A stretch of DNA of 64,000 nucleotides, taken from contig JAJZBZ010000001.1 of NCBI GenBank assembly GCA_021846275.1, positions 1 through 64,000 on the forward strand, written 5' to 3'. Below are positions 1 to 7,683 of this stretch, piece by piece (the first letter of the stretch is position 1; every line of letters begins with the position of its first letter). Source of the DNA: Acidobacteriota bacterium (lineage in GTDB: Bacteria; Acidobacteriota; Terriglobia; Terriglobales; Acidobacteriaceae). Below the pieces are notes generated by a model. The model saw only the letters and a list, made by a program, of their open reading frames with translations. It was not told the origin of the DNA and made no database searches. The translations under genes and the position numbers were made by a program.

Positions 1-2
1 TG

Positions 3-119
3 AACCGCTTTCGCAAACTGCTGGTCAGTTTCGAGAAAACAGAAGCCAGCTACATGGCCTTACTCTCCTTGGCGGCCGCTTTGATCTGCTGGAGACAGAC
101 GAGCACTATTCGCGGATAA
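3..119 (+). CDS. IS5-family transposase, C-terminal remnant (cut by window start)
   Basis: The reading frame enters from the left edge and ends at a TAA at 117-119. The translated tail has the pattern RFRKLLVSFEK followed by a hydrophobic run ending ALICWRQ, which is the usual last helix of IS5/IS4-type DDE transposases. The catalytic residues lie outside the window. Only four bases separate this stop from the end of a convergent IS3 orfA, so the non-coding end and terminal repeat normally found after an IS5 transposase are missing. It is therefore a remnant at this side, whatever lies to the left. Confidence 0.7.
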   Translation, partial: NRFRKLLVSFEKTEASYMALLSLAAALICWRQTSTIRG

Positions 120-468
120 GTTCTTAGAAGTTTCCCCGGGCGATGTCCTGAAGGATCTGCTTGTCCAGGCTGAGCTCAGCCACCAGCCGCTTGAGCTTCC
201 CGTTTTCCTGCTCCAGTTCCTTCAGCCGTTTCGCCTGATCTACCTTCAGACCACCGTACTCCTTGCGCCAGCGGTAGTAGGTCTGCTCGGTTATGCCCGC
301 TTCGCGGCTCGCCAACGGATGCGTTTTGCCGTTCGCCACTGCCACTTCGATCTGCCGCAGAATGTTCACTATCTGCTCAGGCGTGTGCTTCCTTGCCTTG
401 CCCATTCCATGCTCCTTCCATACCAGTTTGTCTCACTCCCACTGGTACAGAATTTGCCGGGCAGACCA
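120..468 (-). mobile_element. IS3-family element remnant (orfA end only)
   Basis: A complete orfA with its ribosome binding site is present, but the long orfB that should follow to the left is absent: the sequence changes directly into the IS5-type remnant at about 120-123. The outer right edge is placed near 468 because the upstream strand reads TGGTCTGCCC there, a plausible IS3-type terminus; this boundary is a guess. It differs from the complete IS3 element at 8509-9798, so two separate lineages are involved. Confidence 0.55.
124..405 (-). CDS. IS3-family transposase OrfA (helix-turn-helix)
   Basis: This 93-residue protein has the OrfA layout: an N-terminal helix-turn-helix (pattern EQIVNIL ... 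SREAGITEQTYYRW) that binds the element ends, then a leucine-zipper-like stretch (LKELEQENGKLKRLVAEL) for dimerisation. A strong GGAAGGAG site precedes the ATG at 405. In an intact IS3 element it would be joined to OrfB by frameshifting; here OrfB is gone, so transposition in cis is not expected. It lies at the 3' side of the cus operon on the same strand and interrupts the sequence downstream of cusA. Confidence 0.85.
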   Translation of the reverse strand: MGKARKHTPEQIVNILRQIEVAVANGKTHPLASREAGITEQTYYRWRKEYGGLKVDQAKRLKELEQENGKLKRLVAELSLDKQILQDIARGNF

Positions 469-3400
469 GCTCCGAACTCTGTCTACTGTAGACAGAATCT
501 TTTCCAAGGAAATATTGCCCTGAGTTACGCCCTCTGTCTACTGTGGACAGTGTCTTCAAAGATGATTTCCAATGAATTCTACCCTCCTCCCCCGAATATC
601 CAACAACCTCTCTGCCAACTACCGGACCACTTTTAATCCGCCCCCCCCCGGCCTTGTTTTGCTCCGTCCTTGACGTCCGTGACAGCCGATGCTCCTTCCG
701 CAGTGCTCGTTCCTTCATCATGACGAAAAAGACTGGCACGAGAATGAGGACATGGATTGTTGAGGTGATCATGCCGCCGACAATCGGCGCAGCGATCGGC
801 TTCATCACGTCGGAGCCGATGCCGGACTCCCAGAGAATCGGAACGAGGCTGGCGAGGACTGCGCAGACGGTCATCAGCTTTGGCCGTAGTCGATGGACGG
901 CTCCTTCAATCGCAGCTTCTTCTACGTCCTGATATGTGAGTGGCTTTCCTGCCAGCTTTCTGCGTTCAAGAGCTTCATGGAGATAGACGACCATGACCAC
1001 GCCCGTTTCGACAGCGATACCGAAAAGGGCGATGTAGCCCACAGCAACGGCGACGCTGAAGTTGTACTTCAGTAGCCACTGGAGCAGTAGTCCTCCACTC
1101 ATCGCATAGATGGTTGGGAAGATGAGAACCAGTGCTTCGGCCACCGAATGGAATACGAGATAGAGCAGCACGAAGATGACGAGGAACACGACCGGAAGAA
1201 TCAGTTGAAGGCGATGGCGGGCGCGCTGTTCCAGTTCATACTCTCCCGACCACTGGAAAGAATAGCCAGCAGGGAGAGTGAGCCTGTCATGCAAGAGCTT
1301 ATTCGCCTGAGTGACGAAGCCGCCATAGTCACTGTTTTTGAGGTCGATGTAGATGTAGCCGGTAAGCGCGCCATCTTCATCCCGAATCATCGCAGGGCCG
1401 CGGCTGAAAGAAATGGTGGCCACCTGACCAAGAGGAATCTGCGCACCCGATGGCGTGCCGATCAGGACCCCGCGCATTTTGTCGATGTTGTCGCGAAAGT
1501 CCTGCTGATAGCGGACATTGATGGGATAGCGCTCCCGGCCTTCGACGTTCTCGGCAATGTTCTCTCCGCCAATGCCGGAAGCGACAGCGGTCTGCACATC
1601 CGCGATGGTGAGGTCGTAGCGGGCAGCTTCTAGTCGGTTCACAGCGACATTGACATAGAAACCCTGGGCGACTTTCTCGGCGAAGACTGAGCGAAGCTGC
1701 GGAATGCCGGAAAGAACATTCTGTATCTGTGAAGCGAGCTGCTGAATCCCCTTCACCTCTGGCCCCTGCACTTTGAGGCCGAGTGGTGTCTTGATACCAG
1801 TAAGCTCCATATCCAGACGGTTCTCCACCGGCATAGTCCAGGTGTTCGAGAGGCCGGGAAACTGGAGTTTGTCGTCCATCTCCTGAATCAGCTTTTCGTA
1901 GGTCATCCCGGCGGGCCATTGTTTGCGCGGCTTAAGCATGACCGTGGTGTCGTACATATCAAGAGGCGCATTGTCGGTTGCGCTGTCAGAGCGGCCAACG
2001 GTGCCGAATACGCTGGCCACTTCCGGAAAGCCGCGCAGGATTCGGTCCTGCTCTTGAAGCAGCACCTTCGCCTGTTCAATCGAGATCCCCGGAAGCGCCG
2101 TGGGCATATACAAGGTTGAGCCCTCAAAGAGCGGTGGCATGAACTGGCTGCCCAGCTTGGTTGCCAAAGGGAAAGTCATGAGCAGGAAGACAAGGTTGAC
2201 GGCAATGGTCAGCCAGCGATGACGCAGGCACCAGCGAAGAATCGGCAGATAAATCGCCTGTGTGATCCGTGAAATAGGATTTGCGCTCTCCGGTCGGAGC
2301 TTCCCTCGGATCAGCAACACCATCAGGACGGGAACCAGTGTAATGGCAAGGATGGAAGATGATCCAACTGCCAGCGTCTTTGTCCACGCCAGAGGGCGGA
2401 ACATGCGGCCTTCCTGCGCTTCGAGCAAAAAGACCGGCAGGAAGGACACGACAATAATCAGCAGTGAGAAGAACAGGGCTGGTCCAACCTGCTTCGCGGC
2501 GTTGATGAGGATCGTTTTTCGCTCAGCCTCCGACACTGGCTGTGAGCTATTTTGCTGCATTTCGGATAGATGACGATAGCCGTTCTCGACCATCACGATA
2601 GAAGCATCGACGAGTACACCGATCGCCAGGGCGATGCCGCCCAGCGACATAATGTTCGAGGTAACGCCGAGCCAGTACATCGGGATGAAGGACACGAGCA
2701 CCGCGATGGGCAGTGCAAGAATTGCGATGAGGGCGGAGCGAAAGTGGAAGAGAAATACGATGATGACGACGCTGACAATGAGGGCCTCTTCTACGAGATC
2801 GCGTTGCAGCGTCTTGATGGACGCATCGATCAGACCGGAACGGTCGTACCCCGGCATAATCTCAACGCCCGCGGGCAGCGATGGCGCAATCTCGCGCAGC
2901 TTTTGTTTCACTCCGTTGATGACATCGAGCGCATTCATGCCCTGGCGCATGACGATGATGCCGCCCACCGTCTCGCCTTCGCCATTCCATTCGGCAACGC
3001 CCTCTCGAATGTCCGGGCCAAAACTCACAGTTCCCAGATCGCGCAACAGTACCGGCGTTCCGTTCTTGCTCCCGACGGCGACGGTGGCGAGGTCGTCCAG
3101 CGAGCGCAGGTAGCCAAGACCACGGATCATGTATTCGGCTCCGCTGAGGTCGAGCACCCTTCCACCAACTTCATTGGTGCTCGCCTTTACCCTGTCGATC
3201 ACCGTCGAAAGCGGAATACCATAAGCGAGCAGCTTGTTGGGATCGAGCTGTACCTGATACTGGCGGACAAAACCGCCAATACTCGCGACTTCCGCAACGC
3301 CGGGCACGGTTTCCAAAGCATATCGCAGACGCCAGTCCTGCAAGCTGCGCAGGTCAGCAAGACTATGCTTGCCGCTCTTGTCTACGATGGCGTACTCATA

Positions 3401-3817
3401 GACCCAGCCTGCGCCGGTTGCATCCGGGCCGATGACAGGATGCACGTTCTCCGGCAACCGTCCTCCGATCTGTTGCAGATATTCGATGACGCGGGACCGA
3501 GCCCAGTAGAGGTCCGTTCCATCTTGAAAAACCACGTAGACGTAAGAGTCTCCGAACATGGTTTGCGCCCGCACAGCTTTGACGTGCGGTGCGGCCAGCA
3601 GGCTGGTCACGATGGGATAGGTCACCTGATCTTCGATGACGTCGGGCGGTTGCCCCATCCAGTTCGTGTGGACGACGACTTGTACATCGGAAATATCCGG
3701 CAGCGCATCGAGCGGAACACGCTGAAGAGACCAGATGCCGGCAAGCGTGAGCATCAGAACGGCGGTGAAAACAAGGAAGCGATTGCGCGCACAGGCTTCA
3801 ATAATCTTCGATAGCAT
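377..3817 (-). CDS. cusA: CusA/CzcA-type heavy-metal RND efflux permease, C-terminally extended
   Basis: Inner-membrane proton-driven pump that exports monovalent or divalent metal ions through the CusB/CusC channel. The start MLSKIIEACARNR is chosen because its ATG overlaps the cusB stop (ATGA at 3817). Twelve membrane spans are expected, with two large periplasmic loops after spans 1 and 7. The motif GVLVDASIVMVEN in the fourth-span region is typical of the heavy-metal (HME) class rather than drug pumps. A Met-containing central loop region (WTMPVENRLDMELTG) fits the CusA metal-binding segment. The native protein would be about 1,050 residues. The observed frame gives 1,146 because it continues past a G9 tract, through two palindromes and into the IS3 remnant; the last 90 or so residues are not CusA-like. 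Confidence 0.85.
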   Translation of the reverse strand: MLSKIIEACARNRFLVFTAVLMLTLAGIWSLQRVPLDALPDISDVQVVVHTNWMGQPPDVIEDQVTYPIVTSLLAAPHVKAVRAQTMFGDSYVYVVFQDGTDLYWARSRVIEYLQQIGGRLPENVHPVIGPDATGAGWVYEYAIVDKSGKHSLADLRSLQDWRLRYALETVPGVAEVASIGGFVRQYQVQLDPNKLLAYGIPLSTVIDRVKASTNEVGGRVLDLSGAEYMIRGLGYLRSLDDLATVAVGSKNGTPVLLRDLGTVSFGPDIREGVAEWNGEGETVGGIIVMRQGMNALDVINGVKQKLREIAPSLPAGVEIMPGYDRSGLIDASIKTLQRDLVEEALIVSVVIIVFLFHFRSALIAILALPIAVLVSFIPMYWLGVTSNIMSLGGIALAIGVLVDASIVMVENGYRHLSEMQQNSSQPVSEAERKTILINAAKQVGPALFFSLLIIVVSFLPVFLLEAQEGRMFRPLAWTKTLAVGSSSILAITLVPVLMVLLIRGKLRPESANPISRITQAIYLPILRWCLRHRWLTIAVNLVFLLMTFPLATKLGSQFMPPLFEGSTLYMPTALPGISIEQAKVLLQEQDRILRGFPEVASVFGTVGRSDSATDNAPLDMYDTTVMLKPRKQWPAGMTYEKLIQEMDDKLQFPGLSNTWTMPVENRLDMELTGIKTPLGLKVQGPEVKGIQQLASQIQNVLSGIPQLRSVFAEKVAQGFYVNVAVNRLEAARYDLTIADVQTAVASGIGGENIAENVEGRERYPINVRYQQDFRDNIDKMRGVLIGTPSGAQIPLGQVATISFSRGPAMIRDEDGALTGYIYIDLKNSDYGGFVTQANKLLHDRLTLPAGYSFQWSGEYELEQRARHRLQLILPVVFLVIFVLLYLVFHSVAEALVLIFPTIYAMSGGLLLQWLLKYNFSVAVAVGYIALFGIAVETGVVMVVYLHEALERRKLAGKPLTYQDVEEAAIEGAVHRLRPKLMTVCAVLASLVPILWESGIGSDVMKPIAAPIVGGMITSTIHVLILVPVFFVMMKERALRKEHRLSRTSRTEQNKAGGGRIKSGPVVGREVVGYSGEEGRIHWKSSLKTLSTVDRGRNSGQYFLGKDSVYSRQSSELVCPANSVPVGVRQTGMEGAWNGQGKEAHA
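478..496. promoter_or_regulatory. 19-bp palindromic operator, copy 1
   Basis: The bases read TCTGTCTACTGTAGACAGA, a perfect inverted repeat around a central T. The CTAC/GTAG core resembles BlaI/MecI/CopY-type repressor sites (family comparison, not a match to a known site). A second near-identical copy lies 55 bp away. Both sit outside the IS3 remnant and downstream of the true cusA coding region, so they would serve a leftward gene that the IS insertion has removed, or an end of the element itself. Confidence 0.5.
533..551. promoter_or_regulatory. 19-bp palindromic operator, copy 2
   Basis: The bases read TCTGTCTACTGTGGACAGT, matching copy 1 at 16 of 19 positions, with the left half-site conserved. 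Centre-to-centre spacing is 55 bp, about five helical turns, which would place two bound dimers on roughly the same face of the DNA. Confidence 0.5.
619..649 (-). other. G9 tract and displaced stop codon near the cusA 3' end
   Basis: Nine consecutive C on the + strand (641-649) give a G9 run in cusA. With G9 the frame runs on for about 90 codons to 377. With G8 the frame would reach a TAG at 619-621 ten codons later, giving an ordinary CusA C-terminus. The tract is therefore either a one-base length variant, a sequencing error, or a hypermutable site. Confidence 0.6.
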
Positions 3818-5415
3818 CACATGCCCCCTTCGACGTTCACGCGCAACTGCTTTGTGGCAATGACTTGTCCATTCTTCTGAGCCGTGATGGTCACTTGCCA
3901 TGTGCCGCCGGAGTTGAGAGTGCCGGTTCCTTGATAAAGGCCGTTGCTCTTATCCGTCAGCGTGGCCGTCGTGTTCATTGCGGCCATGCCCATCGCAGGC
4001 ATTGCGGCCATGTAGAAGGTGGCCGTTACAGAGGCTCCCGTGACTGGTGTGTTTCCAGGCCCGGTCAGACGCACGCGGAAGCTATTGTTGCCGCGGTTTG
4101 GCGGATTCGGGTCAGTTGTGAAGTCAACATTGATTTGAGTAGTAGACGCAACCATTGAAGAAGCACTGTTTTCCGCGCCAGGTGGAGGCGGAGCAAACGA
4201 TCCCGCTGCGGCCTGCAACTGGCTCTCGGAATCAATGAGGAAATTGGCCGAGGTAACAATCGATTGATGAGCTTGCAGGCCCTTGAGCGCGACGAAGTCA
4301 TCACCAACGCGCGGTCCGACAACAATCTCCTTCGGCTCCAGACTGCCGTTGCCGTGATTCAGAAAGACAATCTGCTTTGTTCCCGACTGGAAGACTGCCG
4401 AGGCTGGTACGACAAGCTGGCGGCCGAGACTACTCTTCACATCGACGTTGACGAACATGCCGGGCTTCAGCTTGAGGCCGGGATTGGCAATCGCGAGACG
4501 CACCCGCACTGTGCGCGTCGCCATGTCCACCTGCGGCAGAATCTCTTCGATCTGCCCTGAGAATGTTCGCCCCGGATAGGAATCAACCGTAATGGCAGCG
4601 CCGTCGCCCGGTTTAAGCCGTCCAATATCGTCCTGGAAAATCTGTGCATTGACCCACACACGCGAGAGGTCGGCGATGGTGTAGAGCCTAGTCGATGGCT
4701 CGGCATACAGGTTGGGCAGCGCATTCCGCTCGGTGATGTAGCCCGAAACCGGAGAGTAGATGCTGAGGTCGGTGACCGGCTTACCCGTCTCTTTCAGCTT
4801 GGCGAGTTCGCTTTGCGAAACGTCCCACTGCTCCAACCGCTGTTCAGCGGCGCTCGACAGAGTTGCCGCTCCTGCCGCCACGCCATCCACGCTGCTCGAT
4901 TGCAATGCTTTTTGGTCCTGCCGCGCGAGCAGGTATTCCTGCTGCGTCGCCACAAGATCGGGACTGTACACCGTGAAGAGCGGATCTCCCTTGCGCACAT
5001 ACTGATAGGTCGCATTGGCAAAAACCTTGCGGATGTAGCCGGGGAAACGCATCTGCACATACGAAAGCAGGCGCTCGTCGATGTCCACTGTGCCGGTCGC
5101 GCGGATGTCGTCGCTCAGTTGCTTGTACTCGACTGTGCCCAGCTTTACACCGATGCTCTGCATCCGTTCGGGAGTGAGTTGCACAGGAACAAGGGGAGCG
5201 TCCTTCGATTCCGGCACGGACATGCCAGACATGGACAACGCGGACTTTGCCATGTCGGAAGCTGGGCCTGAAGCCACCGGATGCACCTCGTCGGAAATCG
5301 GCATATTCATCGTGGGAGTTTGCTTCTTCCAATGAGAGTGGTAGCCCCAAAGCCCTGCAAGCACTGCGAGGACGGCCATCCATACGAGAGAGGTTCTCAA
5401 AACATACTTGTTCAT
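3817..5415 (-). CDS. cusB: CusB/CzcB-type periplasmic adaptor with extra C-terminal domain
   Basis: Membrane fusion protein linking the CusA pump to the CusC channel. A membrane anchor covers about residues 8-24, followed by a Met/His-rich linker (MNMP, SMSGMSVP) that could bind copper or silver. The adaptor core spans about residues 75-420, with the barrel-sandwich pattern VYSPDLVATQQEYLLARQ and SIYSPVSGYI. The last 110 residues form an added domain (VTGASVTATFYMAAMPAMGM ... GGTWQVTI) that looks like the YtkA/FixH-type beta-sandwich found after some CusB proteins. It overlaps cusC by four bases upstream and cusA by ATGA downstream, so the three are translationally coupled. Which metal is carried is not shown by the sequence. 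Confidence 0.88.
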   Translation of the reverse strand: MNKYVLRTSLVWMAVLAVLAGLWGYHSHWKKQTPTMNMPISDEVHPVASGPASDMAKSALSMSGMSVPESKDAPLVPVQLTPERMQSIGVKLGTVEYKQLSDDIRATGTVDIDERLLSYVQMRFPGYIRKVFANATYQYVRKGDPLFTVYSPDLVATQQEYLLARQDQKALQSSSVDGVAAGAATLSSAAEQRLEQWDVSQSELAKLKETGKPVTDLSIYSPVSGYITERNALPNLYAEPSTRLYTIADLSRVWVNAQIFQDDIGRLKPGDGAAITVDSYPGRTFSGQIEEILPQVDMATRTVRVRLAIANPGLKLKPGMFVNVDVKSSLGRQLVVPASAVFQSGTKQIVFLNHGNGSLEPKEIVVGPRVGDDFVALKGLQAHQSIVTSANFLIDSESQLQAAAGSFAPPPPGAENSASSMVASTTQINVDFTTDPNPPNRGNNSFRVRLTGPGNTPVTGASVTATFYMAAMPAMGMAAMNTTATLTDKSNGLYQGTGTLNSGGTWQVTITAQKNGQVIATKQLRVNVEGGM

Positions 5416-6677
5416 CGCAGTGTCGCTCCTGTCAGAGATTCGAGGTGAGCCAGCGCCGTCTCGTGATCGAGAAGCGTTTGCGCGTATTCGAGCTTCAGGT
5501 TCAGCAGATCAGTGAAGTAGGAGAGCACATGGGTGAACTGGTCCTTGTTGGAGGCGTAGGCGCTCAATGCAGCCCGGTAAGCAGCGTCGGACTGCGGAAC
5601 CAAGCCTTCGCGGTACTCGTTCAGTTGTTCCTCATCGCTCGAAGTCTCCACGTAGAGCTGCTGTACCTGTGCGAGTTGCTGTTGCAGATGGGCATCGAGG
5701 GATTGCTGCGACGAGATGAGTTTTTCCTGGGCTTCAGCGACTTCTGCGTCCACTCGTTTTTTCCGCGGAAAGCGGACATCGAGGGTCAGCATGTAATAGT
5801 CGCGGTACTTGCGGTCGGTGTTCTGGTACATGTAACCGACCTCAAAATCCGGTTTGCCCTCGCGTTTGGCCGAGGCTACCTGCGCATCCTGCTTATGGAT
5901 GACGCTGGCGTCGACCTGAATCTGAGGATTGTTCTGGCGAATGAGGGCCAGGAGATCGCTGGCGGACAGCTTCAGCGGAGTTTCGTTCAAGTCCTCGGTC
6001 ACGATGTCCGGTGATGCCTGATCGCGGTTGAGCAGGCTCTTGAGATGCGCCTGCACCATGCCCATCTGCTGATGGTGCATAGTGATCTCGCGCACAATCC
6101 TGGTGCGGTTCACCTGCGCTTCGAGCACATCCTGTTGCATCCCCTGTCCGACCTGGTAATGGGCCGTCGCGTCCTGAATGAGCTGGTCGAGCACCGCTTC
6201 GTTTTGCCGCAGGATGCCAAGCGTCTGTTGCAGATAGGCAAGCTCGAGATAGTCGGCTTTCACCGCATCGGCGATGTTCGTTAGAGTCACCCCAACTTCG
6301 GCCTGCTTGGTTTCGGCATCGCGTTCCGCCACTTGCCCACGCAGCCGTAGTTTGCCTGGATAGGGCAGTTCCTGTGACGCTCCGATACCGATATAGGCGA
6401 AGTCGCTGTTGGTATACCCGGCAAAGGGCTTCGGACTACCTACGCTTAACTGCTGATAAGTAAATTTCGGATCGGGTAGCGTCGTGGCTTGCGGCACCAT
6501 CTGTCTGGCAGCTCGCGCCTCGTGATCGGCTGCCGAAAGCTGCGGGTTGTTGGTTGCTGCCTCAGCCAATAGCTGAGGCAGAGGTGTGGGTGGCGCGCTG
6601 GCCTGAGGCTCCTGCCCAATGGCAGAAAACGTACTGGCGAGCACAAGCGTGGCGGTCACAAGAGAGACCACGTTCAT
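5412..6677 (-). CDS. cusC: CusC/CzcC-type outer-membrane efflux channel (TolC family)
   Basis: Outer-membrane channel component of the metal efflux pump. A signal peptide (MNVVSLVTATLVLASTFSAIGQ) is followed by the paired TolC repeats, each with long helices: AADHEARAARQMVPQATTLP in the first half and QVEVASAK-like helices in the second. At 421 residues it fits the CzcC class. No lipobox Cys is seen near the signal peptide, unlike E. coli CusC. It follows the small Cys/Met-rich gene by 87 bp and overlaps cusB by four bases. Confidence 0.85.
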   Translation of the reverse strand: MNVVSLVTATLVLASTFSAIGQEPQASAPPTPLPQLLAEAATNNPQLSAADHEARAARQMVPQATTLPDPKFTYQQLSVGSPKPFAGYTNSDFAYIGIGASQELPYPGKLRLRGQVAERDAETKQAEVGVTLTNIADAVKADYLELAYLQQTLGILRQNEAVLDQLIQDATAHYQVGQGMQQDVLEAQVNRTRIVREITMHHQQMGMVQAHLKSLLNRDQASPDIVTEDLNETPLKLSASDLLALIRQNNPQIQVDASVIHKQDAQVASAKREGKPDFEVGYMYQNTDRKYRDYYMLTLDVRFPRKKRVDAEVAEAQEKLISSQQSLDAHLQQQLAQVQQLYVETSSDEEQLNEYREGLVPQSDAAYRAALSAYASNKDQFTHVLSYFTDLLNLKLEYAQTLLDHETALAHLESLTGATLR

Positions 6678-6764
6678 ACTGACTCCAATCTCGATTGCAG
6701 TTCATGAGATCGCCGCGCACACGCAGATAGGCGCGCTCGGCGAAGGCAAGGCGAGAGGAGTCGA

Positions 6765-7145
6765 CTAGATTCTCAGAATGGAGATTGAGGAGGGTGGTGA
6801 CGGCGGAGGTGAAGTGTCGGCACATTCGACCAATCCCGTAGCGACGGGATTCAGATTCAGCCACTCCCTGGCAGAAAGCCAGAGGATGGCGACTACAACC
6901 GGATTGTAGGTTGTGGCCTTCGTCGCAACCGCGTTGTCCTGAGCGCTCTTGGGCGTTTTCTGGCAGCACCCATGCGATGCAGGCATCCCCATCTGCTCGC
7001 ACTGGTTCTTCATCGCGCGACAGCAGGCACGCTCCTCGGCGTTCATCGGCACGTTCGACACTACGCACGTCATTGCAGGCGTCAGATACGACACCAGCAA
7101 TAACAAAACGATCCCGAGTTGGCGTGCCGCATTCATGCTTCGCAT
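6765..7145 (-). CDS. Small secreted or membrane Cys/Met-rich protein leading the cus operon
   Basis: A 126-residue protein with an N-terminal hydrophobic segment (LGIVLLLLVSYLTPAMTCV), then a compact region rich in metal-ligand residues: CC, MKNQCEQMGM and HGCCQ within about 35 residues. A second hydrophobic stretch follows near residues 80-90, and the tail is proline/serine-rich. I do not recognise a named family. Position as first gene of the leftward cus operon and the clustered Cys, Met and His suggest copper or silver binding at the periplasmic face, perhaps as a chaperone or sensor; this is inference. No clear ribosome binding site precedes the ATG at 7145; an alternative ATG lies three codons downstream. 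Confidence 0.6.
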   Translation of the reverse strand: MRSMNAARQLGIVLLLLVSYLTPAMTCVVSNVPMNAEERACCRAMKNQCEQMGMPASHGCCQKTPKSAQDNAVATKATTYNPVVVAILWLSAREWLNLNPVATGLVECADTSPPPSPPSSISILRI

Positions 7146-7293
7146 ATAGGATAGCCGAAATCGGAGGTTCGATTCTCCGGATGTAGATGCGGAGGGTGGT
7201 CTTCTCGGTAATTTGTACGAGTGAGATTGTTAGTTTAGCGCAACGAGAGGAGGATCTATCCCGCCGCAGTCCAAGGGGTAGCACAAATCGATA

Positions 7294-7361
7294 GTCACCG
7301 AACGGTTACTCCGCCTAAAGTCACCGTTCGCTCTCTTTACAATATGTCACCGCTCGGTTAC
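7294..7361. promoter_or_regulatory. Three phased operators upstream of hipB
   Basis: Three 16-bp sites start at 7294, 7320 and 7346, exactly 26 bp apart. Sites 1 and 3 (GTCACCGAACGGTTAC, GTCACCGCTCGGTTAC) are imperfect palindromes of the form GTMACCGNNCGGTKAC; site 2 keeps only the left half. A candidate -10 box TACAAT (7338-7343) lies between sites 2 and 3. This fits autoregulation by the HipB-like protein encoded immediately downstream. Confidence 0.65.
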
Positions 7362-7392
7362 TCTGATGGTGCAGCGTGGGGAGGTTCCGGCT

Positions 7393-7683
7393 ATGCGTGT
7401 ACGGACTGCCACTGATTTGGGCGCTTTCATTCGGGAGCGCCGCGTCAAGCTGGCGATGGATCAAAGCGACCTGGCAGAGAAGGCGGGGACTAGCCGCAAG
7501 TGGATTGTGGAAGTGGAGCAGGGGAAGCCGCGCGCTGAGATCGGCCTTGTTCTCCGAACACTCAAGGCATTAGGAGTTTCCCTTGATCTTGCAGCGGACC
7601 GTGCGCAAAAGGCCGCCCCGGCCAGCGAATCTGGGAACGTAGACATCAACCGTATCCTCGACTCCCTGAAGAAGCGCCCATGA
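7393..7683 (+). CDS. hipB: HipB-like antitoxin / Xre-family repressor
   Basis: A 96-residue DNA-binding protein with a Cro/C1 helix-turn-helix (LGAFIRERRVKLAMDQSDLAEKAGTS split across about residues 10-40), followed by WIVEVEQGK, typical of HipB. It should bind the three operators upstream and neutralise HipA. The ATG at 7393 is preferred over that at 7366 because GGGGAGG lies nine bases before it. The stop overlaps the hipA start by four bases (ATGA). Since hipA is broken, this is now an orphan antitoxin. Confidence 0.8.
   Translation: MRVRTATDLGAFIRERRVKLAMDQSDLAEKAGTSRKWIVEVEQGKPRAEIGLVLRTLKALGVSLDLAADRAQKAAPASESGNVDINRILDSLKKRP

Noticed and set aside
3818-3901. 28-residue N-terminal extension of CusA
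   Set aside because: It overlaps cusB and lacks a ribosome site; ATG 3817 gives ATGA coupling and a normal CusA start.
7155-7185. GGAG-GTTCGATT-CTCC resembling a tRNA T-arm upstream of the cus operon
   Set aside because: No acceptor, D-arm or anticodon arm can be folded around it; the hairpin is only four base pairs.
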